Of a DNA stretch of 64,000 bases, positions 43,882 to 53,676 are shown one piece after another. The notes under the pieces were generated by a model. It was not told the DNA's origin, did not search any database, and saw only the letters and a list, made by a program, of their open reading frames with translations. A program made the position numbers and the translations under genes. The DNA is from Murimonas intestini (GTDB taxonomy: Bacteria > Bacillota > Clostridia > Lachnospirales > Lachnospiraceae). Every line of letters starts with the position of its first letter. The first letter of the stretch is position 1. The DNA lies in assembly GCF_024622195.1 (NCBI RefSeq), contig NZ_JANKBI010000009.1:1-64000 (forward strand), given 5' to 3'.

Positions 43882-44688
43882 ATGCAAGCTTTTGGAAACT
43901 CCTTTATCTATAATGGTTTTTCCTCTGAAGATTTAGATCTGGTATTGTGCGCCTTTGGTTCTGAAAACAACTCCCCTGCCATAGTAAAACGGCAGGGGAT
44001 CACAAGTGAGATGAACCAATACCGCCCCTATCAGAATTATAAAGGAATGGAATACACAGACGTTCTGCGTTTTCCTGTTTCCTTCATGAAGGCAGATGCC
44101 GGACGCCTTACACGTGACGAGATCCGCCAGATCACTGCTGTACTGACAAGCCCCAGTTTTCCCAGGGCCTTCTCCATAGAAGGCCTGGCCGGGGATGATG
44201 AACAAGTCTATGAAAACCTGGTTTATTACGGGGTATTTGATGATGAGTTCAGTTATTTTGAATATGGCGGGGTTAAATGTGGATTTACTGCTACTTTTAC
44301 CTGCAATGCTCCCTACCCCTTTGAACCATATACTGCCAGCTTTGCCTGTCAGACAACTGCTGTTGTCACTATAGATAATACCAGTGATGAATTGGAAATG
44401 TCATTAAGTCCAGTTCTGAGGATCACTCCCCATTCATCCGGTCTTATATCCATAGACAATCAGACAGATACCACTCAAGGCCCATGTACTCTGAATTGTA
44501 TAGCAAATAACGTTATCACTCTGGACAGCCGCAGAAAAAAGCTTACAGATATTAACGGAAAGCCATATTCCTTTGAATATTTTAACCTGACGTGGCCCCG
44601 GCTTATCCCAGGCAAGAATAAACTGCTGCTCTCCGGAAATTTTGACCTGGAGATTCGATGTGAATTTCCGCGAAAGGTAGGTATCTGA
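43882..44688 (+). CDS. Distal tail protein (Dit)
   Basis: This 268-residue protein matches Dit (SipB-like) proteins of Gram-positive siphophages. The N-terminal ring domain has FIYNGFSSEDLDLVLCAFG, and the phage-tail signature FPVSFMKAD follows. The C-terminal galectin-like beta domain ends FDLEIRCEFPRKVGI. It lies directly between tape measure and tail-tip protein, the canonical order, 1 base before the next gene. It would form the hub hexamer joining tube to tail tip. AGAGAAGGTGATTAC is its ribosome site. Confidence 0.88.
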   Translation: MQAFGNSFIYNGFSSEDLDLVLCAFGSENNSPAIVKRQGITSEMNQYRPYQNYKGMEYTDVLRFPVSFMKADAGRLTRDEIRQITAVLTSPSFPRAFSIEGLAGDDEQVYENLVYYGVFDDEFSYFEYGGVKCGFTATFTCNAPYPFEPYTASFACQTTAVVTIDNTSDELEMSLSPVLRITPHSSGLISIDNQTDTTQGPCTLNCIANNVITLDSRRKKLTDINGKPYSFEYFNLTWPRLIPGKNKLLLSGNFDLEIRCEFPRKVGI

Positions 44689-44689
44689 T

Positions 44690-47600
44690 ATGAAATTAAA
44701 ATATGATTACTGGGACAGGACCCGGCCTTGTGATATTTATCTGGCACGTTCCGGCAAGCGGATCCTGGGAGCATTAAATGGCGTGCAGCGCGCCGATCTC
44801 ACCCCCAGAATGTGCGAACCCTCCACCCTGGAGCTGGAAGTTGCCCGTATAGAGGGTGGGGAAGTTTCAAATTTTTATGATGAGATAGACTCCTTTATGG
44901 AACTCTATATCCCGGAATTTGGCTGGTTTTATATCGAAGAACCTCCACGCATACAAAAAGAGGCCAGCCAGGAAATAAAATCCCTTACAGCCATGTCCTA
45001 TGAATATACCTTAAAAAATGATGACCTGGTTGGTTTCAAAATTAACTGCGGTACAGAAGGCTCCCTTGAGATGTATGAGGAAAATACAGACGTGGATGGA
45101 ATTCCGAAAGAACAGATTGTCCTGTACAATCCTGACAAGCCTTCCTTAAGCCTCATCAATCTGGTCTTGTCCAATGTCAGCCGTACCTGGAAACCTGGCC
45201 ACATAGATACTTCTCTGAGATCTCTGCGGCGTTCCTTCGAGGAAGACTCTGTGGATGTCCTGTCATTTTTTCAGAAAATGAGCAAAGCGTTCCGCTGTAT
45301 CTTTCAGTTTGATTCCGAACACATGGAGGTAAATGCTTACGATCTTAGTACCTACGGCCAAAATACAAACATCTGCCTCACATATGATACCATCCTGAAT
45401 AACTGTTCCATACAGTCAGATTCTGACGAGATTTATACTGTATTTACAGTAGAAGGGGAGGATGACCTGCTTATTAATCCTGTAAATCTCGGAAGCTCTG
45501 ATATTGTCAATATCAATTATTTCCTCCACCGGCAGTTTCCACAGTCAGTAATAGACAAATATGATGCATATCTGGCTGCCCGCAGCTCTCTCGCCGCCCA
45601 GTATCTGGTACCCTATAAAAAATACGCCGATGCACTTGAACGACAGTCAGAAATCCTGAACCGGGTGCCTGAAGATGCTGTCACAAACAACTGGGCAGCC
45701 TATGACCTTCCCCAGCTCTACACGGAACTGGATATCTATAAAAAGCTTATTGTGAAAATTGAGGAGCGGAACAAGAAGCCGGACGGAACCCTGGACATGT
45801 CAAATTCCCCTGATCTGGGTATGTATCTGAGTTTTAAAAATGTAGTTATTCCAGATATTCAGGCGGAGATCACAAGAAAAGAATCCGGGGCTGTGGAGGA
45901 AGCCCCAAAAACTGATTATGAAATCATGTGGGATCTCTACGGTGTCAATGAATTGGAAGCTAAAATCAGTAACTATGAACAGCTGATCGCCTCCTACCAG
46001 CAAAATGGCTATGACAAGCCCTGGCCAGGAGGTACAGGGACAGGTACAGAAGCCCTCTGGAAATCCCGTCAGCAATCCTATAAGAAATACAAGGATTACC
46101 TGAAACAGGCGCAGGCTGCGCTTAAGAACCGCCAGGCACAGGCGGATTCCTGGAAATCAATTATGGATGCCAGCGAACGTGAAATGGACACTTTATCAAA
46201 AAAAGGCCGTCCTGATCACCCTGATTACGGCTTTTCAAAAGAAGAACTCGCAGCAATCAAAGCACTTTATCGTCATACGGATTATACAGACAGCAATATC
46301 ATTTTATCTGATTTTGACGGTGTGAATGGCAGGCTTGAAAAACAAAAAGAGCTTCTGCAGTCGGCACAGGACCAGCTGGAAATTGAATCCCAGCCGCAGC
46401 TGCAGTTTTCCATCAGTACAGATAATCCCTTTTATATGGAAGAATTCTCCCATCTGCGTGAAGAAATGGACATTGGAAACTTCATCTATGTGGAGACAGC
46501 TCCAGACTATTATGAAAAAGCCCGGATATCAGAAATGACATTTTCAATCCTTGAGTGGGACAAAGACCTGGATATTAAATTCTCCACAGTCACTACCTCT
46601 TATGGGAAAAAAAGTGATTTTCTGAACCTGGTGGACAAAATCTCCAGTTCCGGCAAAAATACCATAAAGGCCGCAGCCAGTACTGCCACTGATTCAGCTA
46701 TACAAAAATTCCTGCGGACAGTATTTGACCGGTATTCTGGTGAAAATGCACTCAATTCCCAGATCAGCAGTATAAACTCCGATACCCTCCGCCAATTCGC
46801 CAATATCGAGACAAATTATTTAAAGACAGAGGAACTTGCGGCGGAAATCGCCAAGGTGGGAAAACTTGAGGCTGACAGTGCTTTTATTAAATATCTGACT
46901 GCCCAGTTCCTTACAGCGGATTCTGCTGTATTCCAGGATCTTTCTGCTGAGATTGCGAAATTTAAGGATATGGTTGCAGGGAATATTCTGGTAGAAGATG
47001 GTTATGTATTCAATTTTACCGCCAAAAATGCTCATCTGGATGAAGCCTTTATCCGCGAATTTGTAGCCAGCAAAATTACTGCCTTAGTACTCACATCAGC
47101 TAAAATCACTTCAAATGATCTGCTCATACAGTCTGATGAAGGTGACGCAGGAATGAAGCTGGCTGGTAATACTCTGCAGTTCTATGACAGTCTGGGCAAA
47201 GTAGGAATTCAGATAGGATATGATGCTGCAGGGCATCCCAGCCTGCTGATCTGTGATTCCACAGGAAATATAATGCTGGACGCTTCCGGACTGCACGACT
47301 CAATAGTACCAAAAGATTTTATAAAATCTGACATGGTAGGTGACGGCGAGATTAAACAGCGCAATATCGACACCACCGGGATACGGGAGTGGCTTGATGA
47401 AGACGGCAATACAATATTTGATGTCAGTAAAATGAAATTTAACGATCAAGAGTTTTCAGTTATGTACGAAACACAAAAACAGGAAATAGAACACCTTTCA
47501 TATATGACAGACTCTATCACAATAGTCGGAGGCCAGGTATTTACGGAGGCAGATAATATCATCACCCCTTCATCTATAACTGTACATGCAATAGCAAGAA

Positions 47601-50005
47601 ATAATGCCGTTATCTCCAGATGGCTGCTGGATGGCATAGAAACTTCATCCGGTATTTCTGAAGACAAATCTTCCATTACCATTCCCTCCTCTGCTATCAC
47701 AAATAAACAGTCACTGCATATCCGCTGTGAAAATCAGGATAAAACTTTATATGACGAACACACAATTTACTGTGTCAGGCAGGGGAAACCCGGTGAATCA
47801 CCTGTCTTAGTATTCCTCTCAAGAGACAGCCATTCATTCCTGGCAGCCGCAAACGGACTGGCCGTTCCAACCAGTATCATAGTCAGCATAAGCTGCTATA
47901 AAGGAACTAAAGCCGTGGCATGCACAGTGGGCAAAATTGGAAATATTCCTCCCGGCATGACTGTTACAGTAAAGAATAATGACAGCATGACCTCATATCT
48001 ACAGATAGATGTTATTCCATCTCTTACCGGCAGCAGCGGTGTACTGACTATTCCCGTGAGGCCGTCAGATTCCTCCGATAGCACGTCTGAATATATAAAA
48101 GAATTCAGCTGGTGCAAACTGGCAGATGCGGCTGAGCTTGAAGGCGAACTGATAACACTGAAAAATACTGTTTCCGGAGTCTCCACCAAAGTAGATGAGG
48201 TTCAGAATTCCATCGATAATTCCGTATGGCTGAATACCACAATTGATTATTATGATGAAAATGGAGATCCCGTTAAGCACGAGCTAAAAAATCTGGGTTC
48301 ACTGATCCATCAGGATTTTGAAAAGATAAGCCAGACAGTGTCAGAAACAGATTCCAAAATTGGAAATCCGGGGGATCCCACCAGTGGCACCTCTGTTTAT
48401 TCGCATATTTCAAGTATCGAGCAGACCGCCAAGAGAATAGATTTAGTTGTTAAATCAAATACAGGTGCCTCCAATCTGGCTCTTACGGATCAAATGATTG
48501 CCGTAGCTACCAGGGATCTTAAGATCAGTGCACTGACTACCTTTATGAATGCATCACAGAGTGGAAGTTCCACCGTGATAGATGGTGGGGCAATAAAAAC
48601 AGGAAGCATTGATGCCAACAGGATAAAAACTAACAGTATAACTGCTGACCGAATAAAAACTAACGCCATTACTGCTGCCCAAATAACCACTGGAAATATA
48701 GCTGGTACAAACGGATGGATCAATTTGCATAGCGGAACTTTTAACTATGGTTCTGGCAAATTATCATGGAACGGAAGTACGTTAAGCATAAATGGTACAG
48801 TAACTGCTACAGCCGGAAAGATAGCTGGTTTTAATATTAACAGTACTTATATAGCCCAAAATACCACCTCTCTGGGAGGTACAAATAATAGTGTGTACTT
48901 AGGAAATAATGGCATTAGCTGCGGTACTGCCTTCAAAGTAACAAATGCTGGCGTCTTAACTGCTACTAACGCTACAATTTCTGGAAATATCACTGCAAGC
49001 AGTGGAAAAATTGCAACTTGGACCATTGATGGTGACCATATCTATAACGGTATTGCTTATACAGGTGCTAAAAACAATAACTCCACTGGAATGGGTGCTT
49101 ATGGTGGTGGATGGGCTTTTTGGGCGGGTAATGGGAGATTTTCTGTAAATCAATCAGGTACCCTTATAGCAACAAACGCTACCATTACAGGTACAATTGA
49201 CGCTACTTCCATAAATATAAAAGATAAAATATCAATGTATTCAAACTATACCCAAAGAAATAGTTCTATGCTACGTCTTGTACCCGTTAGTACCTATGAT
49301 ATGCTTTATATTGGTGAAGGCCTAAGTGAAGCTGGGCATATTGAACTAAGAAAGTATACTACTATATTGAGTGGCGTAAATACACCAATTATTACTTGTA
49401 ATAGTTTAAGTGCAGGTTCCATAATGTGTACCAGTGAAGGTTTAGGGATTAACGCTTCTAATGGTGGTCAAATTAGTAGTATGAATAATCTTATATTACG
49501 CCCTAATCCTGTGGATACTGATTACGGCAGCATAATGGTTGATGGAGCCGGTTATCTGCGACCCACTCAACCTGCCGGTGACAATGCTGGTTTCTCATAC
49601 GGCAGCGCCTCTTTTAGAATCCATAAAGTTTGGACACTTAAAGGTGTTGACACATCATCAGTTTATGACCTCAAAACTAATATTGAAAAACTTAAATCCG
49701 CCCGGGAAGAAATCATGAAAACGGATGTCTGCAGTTATAATCTAAAATGTGATTTAAAGGATGGCATTTATCAGAAAAATTATGGTTTTATCATTGGAGG
49801 AGGATACTCTATTTCAGAAAAATTTATTTCCGAATCGGGTGAAGGTGTCCTGGGTTATAATATCGACGCATTTCTTTGTAAGGGAATACAGGAATTATAT
49901 TGTGAAACGGATTCCCTGGAATTAAAATATCAAGAATTATTAGCTGCAGTTGAATCTTTAAAAGCCCAAATAGCTGACTTAAAGCAAAACAGTTGTATTA
50001 ATTAG
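44690..50005 (+). CDS. Giant tail-tip protein (Tal) with S74-like C-terminus
   Basis: This 1771-residue protein has, at residues 1-400, the prophage tail endopeptidase-like hub fold (LARSGKRILGALNGVQRADLTPRM; LTAMSYEYTLKNDDL). Coiled-coil linkers follow at about 430-560. The middle has beta-helical fibre repeats and Ig-like parts. After residue 1280 come repeated NRIKTNSITADRIKTNAIT segments and Gly/Asn/Thr-rich beta-helix. The C-terminus (from about 1655) has VYDLKTNIEKLKSAREEI and GFIIGGGYSI, resembling the intramolecular chaperone peptidase S74 that trims itself off fibres, then a coiled coil. It should bind or penetrate the target cell. Confidence 0.85.
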   Translation: MKLKYDYWDRTRPCDIYLARSGKRILGALNGVQRADLTPRMCEPSTLELEVARIEGGEVSNFYDEIDSFMELYIPEFGWFYIEEPPRIQKEASQEIKSLTAMSYEYTLKNDDLVGFKINCGTEGSLEMYEENTDVDGIPKEQIVLYNPDKPSLSLINLVLSNVSRTWKPGHIDTSLRSLRRSFEEDSVDVLSFFQKMSKAFRCIFQFDSEHMEVNAYDLSTYGQNTNICLTYDTILNNCSIQSDSDEIYTVFTVEGEDDLLINPVNLGSSDIVNINYFLHRQFPQSVIDKYDAYLAARSSLAAQYLVPYKKYADALERQSEILNRVPEDAVTNNWAAYDLPQLYTELDIYKKLIVKIEERNKKPDGTLDMSNSPDLGMYLSFKNVVIPDIQAEITRKESGAVEEAPKTDYEIMWDLYGVNELEAKISNYEQLIASYQQNGYDKPWPGGTGTGTEALWKSRQQSYKKYKDYLKQAQAALKNRQAQADSWKSIMDASEREMDTLSKKGRPDHPDYGFSKEELAAIKALYRHTDYTDSNIILSDFDGVNGRLEKQKELLQSAQDQLEIESQPQLQFSISTDNPFYMEEFSHLREEMDIGNFIYVETAPDYYEKARISEMTFSILEWDKDLDIKFSTVTTSYGKKSDFLNLVDKISSSGKNTIKAAASTATDSAIQKFLRTVFDRYSGENALNSQISSINSDTLRQFANIETNYLKTEELAAEIAKVGKLEADSAFIKYLTAQFLTADSAVFQDLSAEIAKFKDMVAGNILVEDGYVFNFTAKNAHLDEAFIREFVASKITALVLTSAKITSNDLLIQSDEGDAGMKLAGNTLQFYDSLGKVGIQIGYDAAGHPSLLICDSTGNIMLDASGLHDSIVPKDFIKSDMVGDGEIKQRNIDTTGIREWLDEDGNTIFDVSKMKFNDQEFSVMYETQKQEIEHLSYMTDSITIVGGQVFTEADNIITPSSITVHAIARNNAVISRWLLDGIETSSGISEDKSSITIPSSAITNKQSLHIRCENQDKTLYDEHTIYCVRQGKPGESPVLVFLSRDSHSFLAAANGLAVPTSIIVSISCYKGTKAVACTVGKIGNIPPGMTVTVKNNDSMTSYLQIDVIPSLTGSSGVLTIPVRPSDSSDSTSEYIKEFSWCKLADAAELEGELITLKNTVSGVSTKVDEVQNSIDNSVWLNTTIDYYDENGDPVKHELKNLGSLIHQDFEKISQTVSETDSKIGNPGDPTSGTSVYSHISSIEQTAKRIDLVVKSNTGASNLALTDQMIAVATRDLKISALTTFMNASQSGSSTVIDGGAIKTGSIDANRIKTNSITADRIKTNAITAAQITTGNIAGTNGWINLHSGTFNYGSGKLSWNGSTLSINGTVTATAGKIAGFNINSTYIAQNTTSLGGTNNSVYLGNNGISCGTAFKVTNAGVLTATNATISGNITASSGKIATWTIDGDHIYNGIAYTGAKNNNSTGMGAYGGGWAFWAGNGRFSVNQSGTLIATNATITGTIDATSINIKDKISMYSNYTQRNSSMLRLVPVSTYDMLYIGEGLSEAGHIELRKYTTILSGVNTPIITCNSLSAGSIMCTSEGLGINASNGGQISSMNNLILRPNPVDTDYGSIMVDGAGYLRPTQPAGDNAGFSYGSASFRIHKVWTLKGVDTSSVYDLKTNIEKLKSAREEIMKTDVCSYNLKCDLKDGIYQKNYGFIIGGGYSISEKFISESGEGVLGYNIDAFLCKGIQELYCETDSLELKYQELLAAVESLKAQIADLKQNSCIN

Positions 50006-50040
50006 TATTTTAAGCAATTTAGCAAAAGGAGAAGAAGAAT

Positions 50041-50427
50041 ATGAAAATCAACATGTCCATTGAAGAGATACTACAAAGGACGGAATTATTAGACAATTTA
50101 ATCAAAAAAGATTTATCTATGCCCGGCAGACTTTCCTGGATTATCAGTGATAACTTTGATGAATTAAAAAAAGTAACTGATAAGTTCCGCCAAAAACAAG
50201 CACTTATAGGCCAAAAATTTATTGATGCAGGTAAAACCACCACAACGAAAGACGGAAATGTTGAAATAATGCCAGAATTTTTCTCTGAATATGCATCATC
50301 TATTCAGGAACTTCTGGAAATTATGAGGGAAGTTGATATTCAATTAATACCAATTGAAGAATTTCGGAAACTTGACATTTTATCAGTACTTGATGTAAAA
50401 GCACTATCATTCATGACAGATAAGTAG
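50041..50427 (+). CDS. Hypothetical tail-module protein
   Basis: This 128-residue helical protein starts MKINMSIEEILQRTELLDNLIKKDLSMPG and is preceded by AAAAGGAGAAGAAG. No motif recognised. It lies between the tail-tip gene and a DUF4376-like gene, so it may act in tip or fibre assembly. Confidence 0.55.
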   Translation: MKINMSIEEILQRTELLDNLIKKDLSMPGRLSWIISDNFDELKKVTDKFRQKQALIGQKFIDAGKTTTTKDGNVEIMPEFFSEYASSIQELLEIMREVDIQLIPIEEFRKLDILSVLDVKALSFMTDK

Positions 50428-50437
50428 GGGGTACTAA

Positions 50438-51256
50438 GTGAGAAAAATTATTTTAACAGATGCAACAGAATTCTACGTTATAAAAGCAGTAGAAGATCCC
50501 ATAATTGGAACAAACAAACGTGGATTCACAATAACATTCCAAGATTATTCGTTTGATTCCATTAAATCAGCATTCACCAGTCCTTCATCTATTAATTCAA
50601 TAAAACTTATAAATGAAGAGGGCGAACTCGTCAGGGTGATTAATAATTATTCGCTTTATGATATTCAGCTTAAGCTTTCTAATGAAAAAGAACAGATTCT
50701 GGTAAATCTAGTTGAAAGCGACTCTTTACAACATCAGATCAACACATTAACCACAAAAGTTTCAAGACTGGAATCAGACTTGCCTATAGAAGAAGATATG
50801 GATATGATGTCTGCCTCTGAATTAAAAACTTATAAAAAATCTGTTTTACAGGCTGAGTGTAAAAAATCTATTTACGAGGGGATTATAATCAAGACTTCTA
50901 TTGGTTCCCAGCATTTCAGCTACACCGCCGAAGACCAAAGAAACCTTGAATCACTCTTCAATATCGCTATCCTCACAGGACTTGATATACCATATCACGC
51001 TGACGGTGAAAGCTGTACACTCTATCCTTCCAGCGATATTATCCATATTTATACATCTCTTCAAAATCATAAACTCTACCATACTACTTATATCAATGCG
51101 CTGAATAGATATATTGAAGATTTATCAGACCTGGACGTTATAAAGTCTGTCTCTTATGGAAAAACTACTTTACCAAAGAAATATCTTGATGAGATGAATT
51201 CTGTTCTGGAAAATGGACAGACCGTTATCCAGCAAGTCAAAAGGAGCATAAAATGA
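50438..51256 (+). CDS. DUF4376-like tail protein
   Basis: This 272-residue protein has a GTG start with AAGTAGGGGG upstream. The N-terminal half is beta-rich (FTITFQDYSFDSIKSAF). A coiled segment follows (QHQINTLTTKVSRLESDL). The C-terminal half has YEGIIIKTSIGSQHFSY and QRNLESLFNIAIL, resembling DUF4376 domains of phage tail fibre-associated proteins. It overlaps the next gene by four bases. Confidence 0.6.
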   Translation: MRKIILTDATEFYVIKAVEDPIIGTNKRGFTITFQDYSFDSIKSAFTSPSSINSIKLINEEGELVRVINNYSLYDIQLKLSNEKEQILVNLVESDSLQHQINTLTTKVSRLESDLPIEEDMDMMSASELKTYKKSVLQAECKKSIYEGIIIKTSIGSQHFSYTAEDQRNLESLFNIAILTGLDIPYHADGESCTLYPSSDIIHIYTSLQNHKLYHTTYINALNRYIEDLSDLDVIKSVSYGKTTLPKKYLDEMNSVLENGQTVIQQVKRSIK

Positions 51257-51681
51257 TAAGGACTTTACAGCTGACCAGTAAATATCTATTCCTCTTCGCC
51301 ATAGGCGGCGCCCTTTATTATACAGGTGAAATACTCTTCCGGGGCTATAGCCACTGGTCAATGTTTCTGCTTGGAGGTCTGTGCTTTCTGTATGCCGGTC
51401 TCCAAAACGAATTTACAAACTGGGATAAGCCGCTGATATTACAGGTTATACAGGTAGAACTATTTGTCCTCATGGGTGAATTCCTTACCGGCTGCATTGT
51501 AAATTTATGGCTTAAGTGGAACGTCTGGGACTACTCCAATATGCCTGCAAATGTAGCGGGACAGGTCTGCCTTCCATTTGCGCTTTTATTCCTGCCGCTT
51601 TGTTTAGGAGCAATCGTTCTGGACGACTATCTCCGCTATTGGTTCTTCCATGGAGATAAACCTCACTATAAATGGTTCTGA
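51253..51681 (+). CDS. Four-helix membrane protein, CmpB-like
   Basis: This 142-residue integral membrane protein has about four helices (YLFLFAIGGALYYTGEILF; WSMFLLGGLCFLYAGL; ILQVIQVELFVLMGEFLTGCIVNL; LPFALLFLPLCLGAIVL). Pattern NLWLKWNVWDYSNMPANVAGQVCL resembles the 'putative ABC-transporter type IV / CmpB' family. It is coupled by a four-base overlap to a tail gene and followed by a strong terminator. In a tail cluster it may affect envelope permeability, serve as a holin-like protein, or protect the producer. Role uncertain. Confidence 0.65.
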   Translation: MIRTLQLTSKYLFLFAIGGALYYTGEILFRGYSHWSMFLLGGLCFLYAGLQNEFTNWDKPLILQVIQVELFVLMGEFLTGCIVNLWLKWNVWDYSNMPANVAGQVCLPFALLFLPLCLGAIVLDDYLRYWFFHGDKPHYKWF

Positions 51682-51711
51682 TCGTCCAGATTCATAACTG
51701 CTTCAGTCTCT

Positions 51712-51749
51712 GCAGCTTTCCCTTTCACTTATGGGTAAGCTGCTTTTTT
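51712..51749 (+). terminator. Strong intrinsic terminator within tail cluster
   Basis: GCAGCTT (51712-51718) pairs with AAGCTGC (51737-51743), with an inner CCC/GGG pairing, followed directly by six T. It ends the transcript from the tape-measure/tail-tip block. Confidence 0.85.
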
Positions 51750-51758
51750 CTATTTTCT

Positions 51759-51833
51759 GCCTGTATGGAATATTAAATTGTAAAATGTGATGCATCTGGA
51801 CCACTTCACTAAACCTAAATATTCCCTACAGGC
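51759..51833. promoter_or_regulatory. Long inverted repeat upstream of Ig-like gene
   Basis: GCCTGTA-T-GGAATATT (51759-51774) and AATATTCC-C-TACAGGC (51818-51833) form 16-base arms with a single mismatch around a 43-base loop. It lies between a terminator and the next gene, so it could be an operator, RNA switch or promoter element for the second late transcript. Confidence 0.5.
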
Positions 51834-51881
51834 ATTTATATATTATCTATTAAAAAAACATATAAGAAATGAGGTAAAACA

Positions 51882-52790
51882 ATGAGTGTAAAAACTGTAC
51901 AGGCTACTATTAACGGGCAGACCTATGATCTGGCCTTAAATAACACTACCGGAAAATATGAGGCATCTGTCACTGCACCATCTAAATCCAGTTATACTTT
52001 AGATGGCCATTATTATAATGTTAAGATAACAGCTGTCGATGATGCCGGCAATTCTACTGTTAAAGATGCTTCCGACGCCGCACTTGGTGCTAAACTGCGC
52101 CTTATTGTCCAAGAGAAGGTGGCACCGGTTGCAACAGTGACCGCACCTACTGCTAATGCCCTGATAACTAACAGTACTCCTGTTATCACCTGGACTATTA
52201 CAGACAATGATTCCGGTGTAAATCCTGATACTATCAGCCTTACTATTGATAATAATACACCTGTGACATCAGGTATCACCAAAACAGCCACCTCAAACGG
52301 CTACAATTGTTCTTATACAATTACATCAGCTTTAGATGACGGAATTCATACTATCAGACTTGCCGCTGCAGATTTTGATGGAAATGCCGCCGCTGCCTCA
52401 TCAAGCACTTTTACTATCGATACTGTTCCTCCCACACTTTCTGTAACAACACCTGCTGTAGGATTTATTACAAACAAGATCAGCTGCCTCGTATCGGGTA
52501 CCACAAGTGACGTTACCAGTGGACTTGCTTCTCTTACTATAAAAGTAAACTCTGGTATTGCTCAGGAAGCAGAAGTAATAGATGGCAATTTTAGTAAAGA
52601 AGTCACCCTGGCTGACGGTAAAAACACTATTACGATCCAGGCAACAGATGTAGCCGGAAAAATCACTGTTGTCTCCAGAGAAGTCACCCTGGATACTATA
52701 CCGCCTGTTTTTGGTGATATCGTTATTACTCCAAATCCAGTGCCAACAGGAACTATTTTCAAAATTACTGTAAATGTTACCGATGCCTAA
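51882..52790 (+). CDS. Ig-like domain tail protein
   Basis: This 302-residue protein is made of about three bacterial Ig-like beta domains with repeating motifs (VTAVDDAGNSTVKDAS-like; VTAPTANALITNSTPVITWTI; TIDTVPPTLSVTTP; TLDTIPPVFGDIVITP). No signal peptide. Ig-like domains on phage tails often bind carbohydrate weakly. Ribosome site GAGGT precedes the ATG. It stops 14 bases before the next gene, whose product looks like a continuation of the same fold, so the two may once have been one gene. Confidence 0.75.
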   Translation: MSVKTVQATINGQTYDLALNNTTGKYEASVTAPSKSSYTLDGHYYNVKITAVDDAGNSTVKDASDAALGAKLRLIVQEKVAPVATVTAPTANALITNSTPVITWTITDNDSGVNPDTISLTIDNNTPVTSGITKTATSNGYNCSYTITSALDDGIHTIRLAAADFDGNAAAASSSTFTIDTVPPTLSVTTPAVGFITNKISCLVSGTTSDVTSGLASLTIKVNSGIAQEAEVIDGNFSKEVTLADGKNTITIQATDVAGKITVVSREVTLDTIPPVFGDIVITPNPVPTGTIFKITVNVTDA

Positions 52791-52804
52791 GGAGTGATTA
52801 CATA

Positions 52805-53152
52805 ATGGTTGTTAAAGTAATTGGAAAGGCAGATAAATTTGAACTGGTTTTTGAAAAAACTGGTGAAAACAGGTGGGAAGCTACTGTCCCACCTGACACA
52901 TGGGGGGAATATGTCCTGGAACTTTATGCCCATGATGATGCCGATAATATAAGCTATATTACTAAAATGTTATATATGGTGAGTAAACATACTATGCAGG
53001 CAATATTGATCCCGTTTGGATATGCGGCATCGCTCAGTATGGACAAGTATACAGAATACTATGCTTATCTCAAATCAGGTGAGTTTACCGCCATACTTCA
53101 GTCTGATTCATATCAGTCATATATGGCTGAACATGCCCTCATGACACACTAA
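52805..53152 (+). CDS. Small Ig-fold tail protein
   Basis: This 115-residue protein reads MVVKVIGKADKFELVF, then WEATVPPDTWGEYVLELYAHDDADN, a single Ig-like domain resembling those in the preceding gene. A C-terminal helical tail follows (YTEYYAYLKSGEFTAIL). AAGGAGTGATTAC is the ribosome site. Probably a decoration or tip protein. Confidence 0.6.
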   Translation: MVVKVIGKADKFELVFEKTGENRWEATVPPDTWGEYVLELYAHDDADNISYITKMLYMVSKHTMQAILIPFGYAASLSMDKYTEYYAYLKSGEFTAILQSDSYQSYMAEHALMTH

Positions 53153-53175
53153 ATTTTGAAAGGAAGGTGAATATT

Positions 53176-53454
53176 ATGGCTCAGAAAATTAAATTTGACA
53201 AAGGGGAAAAAAGGCATGTCAGAACCCAGGTACAAATCAAGGATGGTGAAGACCTGCCCTTTAAAATACTAAATGCCACTTATGAACTCCTTGACGGCAG
53301 CGGAAGGCTGGAGGCTTCCGGTAACTGCCACATCGATACCCATGAACTGGATGTCTTTATTGCTCCAAAAGGAACCGGCGATTATACGCTCCGATTCATA
53401 TATGAAGTTGCTGACGAGACATGGGTAGATCCTGTAAGGGTGGTGGTCAGCTGA
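53176..53454 (+). CDS. Small beta-rich tail protein
   Basis: This 92-residue protein starts at the ATG giving MAQKIKFDKGE, since AGGAAGGTGA lies 9 bases before; a GTG inside that ribosome site is not used. It is one Ig-like/beta-sandwich domain with TYELLDGSGRLEASGNC. The stop overlaps the next start (TGATG). Likely part of the tail tip or fibre network; family not certain. Confidence 0.55.
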   Translation: MAQKIKFDKGEKRHVRTQVQIKDGEDLPFKILNATYELLDGSGRLEASGNCHIDTHELDVFIAPKGTGDYTLRFIYEVADETWVDPVRVVVS

Positions 53455-53633
53455 TGGCCGCCGCTAATATCAGAATAGAAGATGTCTCCTATAGCAGAAA
53501 TCCTGTTGCAGCAGAAGAAAAATTTATCATCAGTGTATCTTTAAAACCTGAAAAGATCCATATTATGACTTCCGATGGGTACATCATTACAGATACAGAA
53601 GGAAACCACATAGTCTATGAAGAAAAATTGTAA
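53454..53633 (+). CDS. Very small tail-module protein
   Basis: This 59-residue protein, MAAANIRIEDVSYSRNPV to IVYEEKL, is beta-rich with no cysteine. It is coupled to the previous gene by a one-base overlap. I know no function for it. Confidence 0.5.
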   Translation: MAAANIRIEDVSYSRNPVAAEEKFIISVSLKPEKIHIMTSDGYIITDTEGNHIVYEEKL

Positions 53634-53676
53634 ACAGTCATCAGGGGTCTGATACACATATAGAAAGGACATTAAA

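Noticed and set aside
40721..44705. Antisense reading frames such as those opposite the tape-measure and tail-tip genes
   Set aside because: They lack ribosome sites and recognisable domains and mirror the codon structure of the real genes.
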